From assembly GCA_023249795.1 (NCBI GenBank), contig JAHFBU010000029.1, positions 1-10,842 of the forward strand: DNA of 10,842 bases. Direction: 5' to 3'. The DNA comes from Syntrophaceae bacterium. GTDB lineage: Bacteria; Desulfobacterota; Syntrophia; Syntrophales; UBA5619. The notes under the pieces were generated by a model. It was not told the origin of the DNA. It worked only from the letters and a program-made list of their open reading frames with translations, and ran no database searches. The position numbers were made by a program, and so were the translations under genes. Positions 6,243 to 10,842 of this stretch are shown piece after piece (the stretch's first letter is position 1; the number at the start of each line of letters is the position of its first letter).

Positions 6243-6369
6243 GACCGTTCCTCCCTGTCTGTATCGCTGATCGCTCATCCGATCGATAGGCGATGGATAG
6301 AGGTTATCATACGGCTTGAACAACAACCGTATGGAGCCGAATTGATTGAAAGCGCATTTCACGGACGAT
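6243..6369. promoter_or_regulatory. Leader of the NosL/ABC operon with two inverted repeats
   Basis: This 127-nt gap precedes the first NosL-like gene. CATACGG (6308-6314) and CCGTATG (6327-6333) form a perfect 7-bp inverted repeat with a 12-nt centre. Closer to the gene, TATCG (6262-6266) and CGATA (6284-6288) bound an imperfect dyad of 27 bp. Either could be an operator or an attenuator. On the - strand a TATGAT overlaps the inner side of the first repeat and might be a -10, but no good -35 lies at the right distance. Confidence 0.4.
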
Positions 6370-6702
6370 TCAGGCGGTGCGGGGGGGCTTTTCCGGAGGG
6401 TCAAGGATGACCGATTCCGGTGGTTGGAATCGGTCCGTCTCGCGGTGCGCGAGCTGGAAAGAGGACGTTATATGGTATGATTCCGGTATCATCTCGGGAG
6501 ACCAGCGTTCTTCCAGAGGCAGGGAGTGGGCTCCATGACATCCTGAACAGGAGATCATCGAGCAATTCTTCCCCATGGCGGAACAGCAGTAGCAAGCCAA
6601 TCGTTGGCTCGGGTCGGAGTCGCACCTTGTTCCGAAACCGAAGGGGCTGCCCACCAGTATGACAAGGGCCATCATCGCCGGGATCATGCTGCATATCTTC
6701 AT
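6370..6702 (-). CDS. Small exported Cys-rich protein with a CxxCH motif
   Basis: 110 residues from ATG 6702 (an in-frame ATG at 6738 would add 12). Residues 1-24 look like a signal peptide (MKICSMIPAMMALVILVG). The mature N-terminus has C27, then a dense cluster C37-x-C39-C40-x6-C47-x4-C52-x2-C55-H56-x2-H59. CSGCH (52-56) fits the c-type haem attachment motif, but the other cysteines make a zinc, copper or Fe-S cluster equally possible. The C-terminal half (60-110) is Pro- and Glu-rich with no domain I recognise. No strong ribosome site is seen before either ATG, which lowers confidence. It is on the same strand as the NosL operon, 127 nt upstream of it, so a shared function in periplasmic metal or redox chemistry is plausible. 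No family name recognised. Confidence 0.65.
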   Translation of the reverse strand: MKICSMIPAMMALVILVGSPFGFGTRCDSDPSQRLACYCCSAMGKNCSMISCSGCHGAHSLPLEERWSPEMIPESYHITSSFQLAHRETDRFQPPESVILDPPEKPPRTA

Positions 6703-6933
6703 CTTGATATTGCCCAGACAAACTGTTGCATGCCGCATCCTGAGGTGCTTGCCGATAAAGAATAAAGCCGGGTCACTTCAATGGTCGACGACATCGCTTG
6801 AGCTTGTCTTTAGCTTTTTCGGGCGGGTCGGTAAAGAAGGGCATTATGATAGGGTAATGGTAGTATAAAACAGGTGCCGGAGATGCCGACGCTGTCCGGC
6901 TACTGCGTCGCGATTGCATCGCCGACCACGGGG
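6703..6933. other. Gap between the thioredoxin and Cys-rich genes
   Basis: 231 nt with no credible gene. On the - strand a TATCATAAT stretch (about 6842-6850) is the best -10-like sequence, but no -35 close to consensus lies 16-18 nt before it. The region next to the thioredoxin stop holds the bulged hairpin listed separately. The first 36 nt would be coding if the Cys-rich protein used the ATG at 6738. Confidence 0.35.
6882..6920 (-). terminator. Bulged stem-loop after the thioredoxin gene (possible terminator or attenuator)
   Basis: GATGC (6882-6886) pairs with GCATC (6916-6920) and CGACGC (6887-6892) with GCGTCG (6905-6910), with a 12-nt loop and a 5-nt bulge on one side. On the - strand it begins 13 nt after the TGA of the thioredoxin gene, and TTTT follows about 10 nt further on. 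The distance to the T-run and the bulge make it a weak terminator candidate. Confidence 0.3.
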
Positions 6934-7458
6934 TCACAAAAGTGTCCGGATGGTCTTGTCCAAACCTTCCTTGTCCGCTTCGCCGAGGATCCTCTGCCTG
7001 ATCACATTTTCCCGATCGAGCACATAGCAGGTGGGAACGCCGGAGACACCGAATCGTTTTACCGTCGATGAAGTCGGATCGAGAAGAACCGGATAGGAGA
7101 TCGACATATTATTGAGGTAGGAGATGGCCGTTTCCCTCTTCTCTCCAATCCCGATGGAACAGGGGATAACGCCTTTCAGCCCATATCGTCTGTAGATGGA
7201 TTCAAGGGTCGCCATCTCCCCGCGGCAGGTGGGGCACCAGCTTGCCCAGAAATGGATCAGCGCTATTTTCCCCTTGAAGCCGGAAGGGATGACGACGCTG
7301 TTCCCCCTGAGGTCACTTAAGGTCACCGCTGGCGGCACGTCGCCCACGCGAAAAGCTGCTTGTGAGCGCCGCGGTATCACCCCGGAGATGATAAGGTTGA
7401 GTCCGGTAAGAGCGGCCACCTGCAAGAAGAGTCGTCGGGATGGTTTTTCCGGCGCCAT
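6934..7458 (-). CDS. TlpA/ResA-like thioredoxin with a Tat signal
   Basis: 174 residues. The N-terminus has SRRLFL (7-12), a good twin-arginine motif, followed by a hydrophobic stretch to about residue 28, so it should be exported by Tat, either folded or membrane-tethered. The mature domain is TlpA/ResA-type: HFWASWCPTCRGEM with redox pair C75-x-x-C78, and the cis-proline loop GVSGVPT (P142). Additional cysteines C100 and C144 are unusual; C144 directly follows the cis-Pro loop. Such proteins reduce periplasmic disulfides, for example apocytochrome c or copper-centre chaperones. The start ATG has the strong site GGGAGGTG upstream. It is the first gene in this - strand series and lies 231 nt before the Cys-rich gene, so co-transcription with the NosL operon is possible but not shown. 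Confidence 0.93.
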   Translation of the reverse strand: MAPEKPSRRLFLQVAALTGLNLIISGVIPRRSQAAFRVGDVPPAVTLSDLRGNSVVIPSGFKGKIALIHFWASWCPTCRGEMATLESIYRRYGLKGVIPCSIGIGEKRETAISYLNNMSISYPVLLDPTSSTVKRFGVSGVPTCYVLDRENVIRQRILGEADKEGLDKTIRTLL

Positions 7459-7839
7459 GGGTCACACCTCCCCCATCGCGGGCCGCACGGGGGCGGCAAT
7501 GAGCCCCTGGATCCCCCTGAGGATGAGCATCTCAGAGAGGGTGGACCTACCGCGCCCCGGAAGCCAATTGATACGCCGCTTGTTCATAGGTATGAGCCGA
7601 CTTCTTGGCCGCTGCCTTTCTTCCCGGCTGCCAATGCATGCCACGGTTGACTGCCGATGGTCCCTTCCGTGGCGGGGATTGTTCTGAGTGACTTTGGTCA
7701 ATACATTAATACAGGATAATATTCCAGAGGATAATGGGGCAGTTCATGTTCTCTATCGCTGGCGCATTCACCCCTGTTGTGCTAACCTGTCCTTGTGCCG
7801 TATGGATTGCACATTTGATCACGACAATGGGGAGATAAA
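7459..7839. other. Divergent intergenic region between the thioredoxin and the site-2 protease
   Basis: About 380 nt. A - strand frame at 7462-7701 (79 codons from TTG, or 41 from the ATG at 7587) ends 3 nt before the thioredoxin start, but neither start has a ribosome site and the product is Arg-rich without a recognisable domain, so I do not call it a gene. On the + strand TTGGTC (7694-7699), 17 nt and TAATAT (7717-7722) is a modest sigma-70-like promoter about 110 nt before the protease start. GGGGC (7491-7495 area) and GCCCC (about 7503-7507) form a short hairpin in the likely leader of the thioredoxin mRNA. Confidence 0.4.
7694..7722 (+). promoter_or_regulatory. Possible sigma-70 promoter for the site-2 protease
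   Basis: TTGGTC and TAATAT are separated by 17 nt, in an AT-rich patch that contrasts with the GC-rich surroundings. Hexamer matches are moderate (3/6 and 4/6). An overlapping GATAAT (7715-7720) is a better -10 but leaves a 15-nt spacer. Confidence 0.35.
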
Positions 7840-8463
7840 ATGGGTCTGCTTCAACTTCTTATCCAGGATCCGCTTACGTTTGTTCTGCTGGCGATCCCGC
7901 TTCTTTATTCCATCATCATCCACGAGCTGGCCCACGGCTGGGTGGCCTCTCTCATGGGGGATCCAACGGCCAGATACATGGGACGTCTGACCCTCAACCC
8001 GATCAAACATCTGGATCCCGTCGGCACGGCCATGCTCTTCATCTTCGGCTTCGGATGGGCCAAACCGGTCCCGGTGAATCTCAGCCTCGTCCGGAATACC
8101 CGCTTGGGGCTTATCTGGGTTTCGGCCGCGGGTATTATCGCCAACCTCTTGTTCGCCTTTCTGGCCATCCTGACGCTCCGCCTGCTCTCCCCCGCCCCGT
8201 CGGGATCGATCGGGCTGCTTCTCTATTATCTGGCGCAGATCAATATCATGCTTGCCTCATTCAACCTGATCCCCATCCCACCCCTGGACGGATCGAAAAT
8301 CGCCATGGGATTTCTGCCGGAACGCGCTCAATACGCGCTGGCCCGTCTGGAACCTTACGGATTTTTCGTCATCATCGGGTTGCTGTATCTTGGGGCTCTG
8401 GATCCGGTCATCCATTTCTTCCGCTGGATCATCCTGACCCTGATTGGCCTGCTTCTACCCTGA
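7840..8463 (+). CDS. Site-2 protease, M50 family intramembrane zinc metalloprotease
   Basis: 207 residues, the size of the compact SpoIVFB-like/M50B proteases found alone in many bacteria. The zinc motif HELAHGW (H28, E29, H32) lies in the first core TM helix. The third ligand is D150 in FNLIPIPPLDG, in a later TM helix. GRLTLNPIKHLDP (48-60) and WAKPVPVN (73-80) are typical loops of this subfamily. About five to six TM segments; no PDZ or CBS domain is present. These enzymes cut TM helices of membrane-bound regulators, but no anti-sigma factor is encoded nearby and the substrate is unknown. ATG has GGGGAG 5 nt upstream. It is transcribed alone, divergent from the thioredoxin gene and convergent with the pil cluster. 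Confidence 0.95.
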   Translation: MGLLQLLIQDPLTFVLLAIPLLYSIIIHELAHGWVASLMGDPTARYMGRLTLNPIKHLDPVGTAMLFIFGFGWAKPVPVNLSLVRNTRLGLIWVSAAGIIANLLFAFLAILTLRLLSPAPSGSIGLLLYYLAQINIMLASFNLIPIPPLDGSKIAMGFLPERAQYALARLEPYGFFVIIGLLYLGALDPVIHFFRWIILTLIGLLLP

Positions 8464-8503
8464 GCCCGATAAGGTTCAGAGGAGCCACGGCCGGAGAACT
8501 CGG

Positions 8504-9043
8504 TCAGGCAGAGGATTTTTGGTCGGCGATGAGTTTTATTCGGTGTTTTTTGAAGTCGAATTTTAAAATCTCGTTACGGACGTCGTCCGTCATTCCCCGG
8601 AATTTTACGCTTACGGTGTAACTTTCGGCTTTGTTGGGGATGGCTTCGACGCGTACCACCTCTCCGTAGAGACTCAGAACTTTTGAGGGGTAGGTCTGTA
8701 TAACCATCCGGATTTCAAGTATGTCCCCGATGCTGAGCGACTCTTGGGTCATCAGGCTCATGCCGCTGCCGCTGATGTTCAAGGGCTCGAAGGTCATGAC
8801 GACGATATCTTCCTGCTTGGGGGCGGCATGCCGCATCAGGCAGTCCAGCTTGGCGTTGAGCATATTCAACCACAGGTTCAGCGATTCATCTTTCACCGGA
8901 GGGGGAAGGGAGCCGTCGATAACGATAATGTCCGTCGTAACCCGACAATTCCGTTCCGCGTATCCATTTTGTTTCAGGCGACGTACCGTAAAGGGCAGCA
9001 ATGTGCAGGCGCGTGGATAGGTTCTCTGGTTTTTTGTCGTCAT
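8504..9043 (-). CDS. PilZ-domain protein, c-di-GMP receptor
   Basis: 179 residues. The two c-di-GMP motifs are both intact: RxxxR as RTYPR (R7, R11) and [D/N]xSxxG as NISGSG (N89, S91, G94). The following strands GDILEIRMVI and LYGEVVRVEAI belong to the PilZ barrel. The motifs are about 80 residues apart, far more than in a plain PilZ, because residues about 35-80 form an inserted segment including a helix SLNLWLNMLNAKLDCLM. The ATG has AGGAGG 7-8 nt upstream and follows the PilT-like stop after 17 nt, so both genes are surely co-transcribed. It probably links c-di-GMP level to pilus or motility function in the cytoplasm. Confidence 0.9.
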   Translation of the reverse strand: MTTKNQRTYPRACTLLPFTVRRLKQNGYAERNCRVTTDIIVIDGSLPPPVKDESLNLWLNMLNAKLDCLMRHAAPKQEDIVVMTFEPLNISGSGMSLMTQESLSIGDILEIRMVIQTYPSKVLSLYGEVVRVEAIPNKAESYTVSVKFRGMTDDVRNEILKFDFKKHRIKLIADQKSSA

Positions 9044-9060
9044 GTTCCGGCCTCCTATAG

Positions 9061-10284
9061 TTACATCTTGCTGATCAGCTCCTGCAGCGATAGATCTTCG
9101 TCGATCGTCAGCATATTCTCCATTTCATCATGGCTGTAGGGGGTCCGGACGATGATGGGTTCGTCTCCCGTAGGGGTTGCCGCTTGCCATTTCCGGGATA
9201 CGGGCTCCGGTTTATCTTCCGTCAGCGGTGACTGGTAAACGGCATCCTGAGTGGTTTCCTTGGAAGGGCGGAAGGCCTGTGTATAGGGGGTGAGGGAAGG
9301 GCGGCTTTCAAGGTATTCGCTCAAATAACGTTCCGCCGTAAACATCCCTTCATTTTTCCCCATCTGTATCGCGCTGTTGAGCTGGGGCAGTTTGTTTTCG
9401 CGGATGATGTTTCTGATGGACTGGGTGCCGCGGACAATGTTCAGCAGCGGAACGCGGTATTTGACTTTCTCCATATAGACAAGCTGCTGCGTGATGAGCC
9501 AGCTTAACGTAGAAGCCAGCTGATAACGGATTTCGTTCTGTGACTCGATGGGAACGGCGTTGCACATGCGGTAGATGGCCTCTTCCGGAGTGGAGGCGTG
9601 CAAAGTTGCAATAACCAGGTGACCCGACTCCGCCGCATTGAGGGTGAGCTGCATCGTCTCCGCTTCCCGGAGTTCTCCCACGACGATAACATCCGGATTT
9701 TCCCTCAGAACGTCGAGGAGTCCCTGGGCGAAGGAGGGCATGTGAGGTCCGAGCTCTCTCTGCTGGATGAAAGACTTGTCCGATGAAAATCGATACTCGA
9801 TGGGGTTTTCGAGAGTGACGATATGCGTATGGCGGGTGTTGTTGATGTCGTTAATTATTGAAGCGATGGTCGTTGTTTTCCCGACCCCGGTGGCTCCGCA
9901 GGTCAGAACCAGCCCGGACTTGAGTTTGGAGATTTCATGCAAAGAGGGATGGAGGTTGAGTTCCTCGAGCGTCGGGATATGCCCCGGAAGGATTCGAATG
10001 GCCATGCTGATCCCCCGCGCCGTGGTGAAGAAATTGATTCGAAGACGGGCGCCGCCGATGGATGTGGCGTAATCCAGGGATTTCCTTTGCCGAAACATGT
10101 TGAGCTGGTTGGGGGTCATCAGCTTTCTGACAAGGCCATCGATTTCCTGATGCGACCAGCGCTCGTCGGGGTGAAACTTGATGGTGCCGAACTTCCGCGA
10201 CACCATCGGGTGTCCGCCGGTGAGGTAGATGTCCGACACGGAATCTTTGATGGCATTGCCGATGATATCCTGAAATGGTATCAT
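9061..10284 (-). CDS. PilT/PilU-like type IV pilus retraction ATPase
   Basis: 407 residues; classical PilT is about 345. The order is an N-terminal PAS-like domain (1-100), then the RecA-like core: Walker A GATGVGKTT (130-138), Asp box TLENPIEYRF (157-166), Walker B-region DVIVVGELRE (198-207) and His box GHLVIATLHAS (221-231). These mark a secretion/pilus ATPase of the PilT branch, powering fibre disassembly at the inner membrane. Deviations: Walker A lacks the usual GPTGSGKST, the AIRAGE motif region reads SIRNIIREN without a clear AIRAGE, and residues about 325-407 are an extra hydrophilic tail ending in a short acidic helix MLTIDEDLSLQELISKM. It is therefore likely a specialised paralog, and the symbol pilT is not assigned. 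ATG has AGGAGG upstream. It lies between IHF-alpha and PilZ genes. Confidence 0.92.
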   Translation of the reverse strand: MIPFQDIIGNAIKDSVSDIYLTGGHPMVSRKFGTIKFHPDERWSHQEIDGLVRKLMTPNQLNMFRQRKSLDYATSIGGARLRINFFTTARGISMAIRILPGHIPTLEELNLHPSLHEISKLKSGLVLTCGATGVGKTTTIASIINDINNTRHTHIVTLENPIEYRFSSDKSFIQQRELGPHMPSFAQGLLDVLRENPDVIVVGELREAETMQLTLNAAESGHLVIATLHASTPEEAIYRMCNAVPIESQNEIRYQLASTLSWLITQQLVYMEKVKYRVPLLNIVRGTQSIRNIIRENKLPQLNSAIQMGKNEGMFTAERYLSEYLESRPSLTPYTQAFRPSKETTQDAVYQSPLTEDKPEPVSRKWQAATPTGDEPIIVRTPYSHDEMENMLTIDEDLSLQELISKM

Positions 10285-10348
10285 AAAGAGCCTCCTGCCG
10301 ATGAAACGACCCTCATCATCCCGAAGTCATTTTCAGTTTGGAATCGGA

Positions 10349-10630
10349 TCAACGGTTTACCGTCTTCTTGAGTACCTGAGATGGTCTGAATGTGACGACT
10401 TTTCTGGCATCAATCATCAATTCCTTTCCCGTCTGCGGATTTCTGCCCTTCCGCTTTTTCTTGGCTTTGACGATCCATTTTCCGAAGCCGGAGATCATGA
10501 CGTCATTGCCGTTGTTAAGATCATCCTTGATGATGTCGAAGACGCTTTCAATGATGCTGGTGCACTCTTTTTTGGGGATACCGAGTTTCTCGTAGATGGA
10601 GTCGATGATGTCAACCTTCGTTAGGCTCAT
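10349..10630 (-). CDS. ihfA: Integration host factor subunit alpha (HU/IHF family)
   Basis: 93 residues, usual for the family. The N-terminal helices start SLTKVDIIDSIYEKLG. The beta-arm region GFGKWIVKAKKKRKGRNPQTGKEL carries the family signature with intercalating proline P65 in RNPQTG, and ARKVVTFRPSQVLKK closes the domain. The ARKVVTFRPSQ-type C-terminus favours IHF alpha over HU, though a divergent HU-like protein cannot be excluded. It bends DNA as a heterodimer with IHF beta and supports sigma-54 promoters, recombination and nucleoid structure. ATG has AAAGGAGA upstream. The PilT-like gene starts 64 nt downstream with no terminator between, so they may share a transcript, unlike the usual pheT-ihfA neighbourhood. 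Confidence 0.9.
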   Translation of the reverse strand: MSLTKVDIIDSIYEKLGIPKKECTSIIESVFDIIKDDLNNGNDVMISGFGKWIVKAKKKRKGRNPQTGKELMIDARKVVTFRPSQVLKKTVNR

Positions 10631-10783
10631 GATGGGTCTCCTTTTAGTAAAGAATGATGGTTTGGCGACAGCCGGTTCACTTCCCTTGCCTCAAGTTTTC
10701 TTTATCAGAACCTCTTTCCTGTTCGACTGTTCTTCCTGCGTCTGCTTCAACAACGGTTGTGGCTATTCTCTTTTCTTACGCTT
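10631..10783. other. Leader and upstream region of the IHF-alpha gene
   Basis: About 150 nt, A/G-rich on the - strand. The ribosome site AAAGGAG lies 8-10 nt before the start. I see no clear -35/-10 pair and no strong hairpin; AGAAC...GTTCT (roughly 10705-10731) is a weak dyad. Confidence 0.3.
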
Positions 10784-10842
10784 TCAACCCCGGGTTACAG
10801 TTCCGGCCTGTTTCTTCTTTTTGGCATCTCTTGCCGCTGCAA
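10784..10842 (-). CDS. Possible C-terminal end of an upstream - strand gene (partial)
   Basis: One - strand frame entering from the right edge reads an Ala/Lys-rich tail, AARDAKKKKQAG and a few more residues, and stops at TGA 10784-10786. A lysine-rich C-terminus is common, but only 18 residues are visible and the other two frames are also open for 15 or more codons, so this is weak. Confidence 0.25.
   Translation of the reverse strand, partial: AAARDAKKKKQAGTVTRG

Noticed and set aside
6243..6404. Upstream extension of the first NosL-like protein to 6404
   Set aside because: The signal peptide starts at ATG 6242 with GGGAGG before it; the extension would bury the signal peptide and overlap the Cys-rich gene.
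6847..6936. Reading through the TGA of the thioredoxin gene as selenocysteine
   Set aside because: The frame stays open about 30 codons, but the thioredoxin fold is already complete, and the downstream residues are Arg-rich with no match to a SECIS-like hairpin directly after the TGA.
8055..8621. + strand open frame overlapping the site-2 protease (188 codons)
   Set aside because: It is out of frame with the HExxH protease, Pro/Arg-rich and without a ribosome site.
1..10842. CRISPR arrays, tRNA genes, IS ends or attachment sites
   Set aside because: By eye there are no regularly spaced direct repeats, no tRNA cloverleaf with CCA or T-loop consensus, and no transposase or integrase gene.

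Overview
The window looks like chromosomal DNA of a GC-rich Gram-negative bacterium. A deltaproteobacterial (Desulfobacterota, Syntrophus/Geobacter-like) origin is my best guess. It rests on the response-regulator architecture, the NosL/ABC cluster without nosZ, an IHF-alpha gene next to a PilT-type ATPase, and strong Shine-Dalgarno sites before most genes. This is inference from gene style; there is no rRNA or other phylogenetic marker in the window. I see no tRNA, rRNA, CRISPR array, transposase or phage gene.

Layout. (1) 1-1989, + strand: the probable last codons of a sensor kinase, a single-domain response regulator (TTG start), a REC/coiled-coil/LuxR-type response regulator, and a universal stress protein. 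This is a signalling block. (2) 7458 down to 2026, - strand: a set of genes for a periplasmic redox/metal function. In transcription order these are a Tat-exported TlpA/ResA-like thioredoxin, a gap of about 230 nt, a small exported Cys-rich protein, a gap of about 130 nt with inverted repeats, two different NosL-family proteins, a small His-rich membrane-anchored protein, a MacB/FtsX-type ABC permease, its LolD-type ATPase, and an 8-TM protein carrying a DsbB-like CPFC-xx-QR motif. The last six genes overlap or nearly touch (ATGA overlaps, 2-17 nt) and are almost certainly one operon. (3) 7840-8463, + strand: a site-2 (M50) intramembrane metalloprotease, divergent from the thioredoxin. (4) 10630 down to 8504, - strand: IHF alpha, a PilT-like pilus ATPase with a C-terminal extension, and a PilZ c-di-GMP receptor, closely spaced and probably co-transcribed.

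The most interesting part is block 2. It has copper-chaperone-like NosL proteins, thioredoxin and DsbB-like thiol chemistry and an FtsX-type transporter, but no nosZ, nosD, nosF or nosY here. It reads as a periplasmic metal- or thiol-maturation system for an unknown target. Within it, a perfect 14-bp hairpin followed by a T-run on the opposite strand lies inside the coding sequence of the small membrane protein, which is unexpected.

Intergenic stretches: 1390-1524, 6243-6369, 6703-6933, 7459-7839 and 10631-10783 hold only weak inverted repeats or promoter-like sequences, described below.
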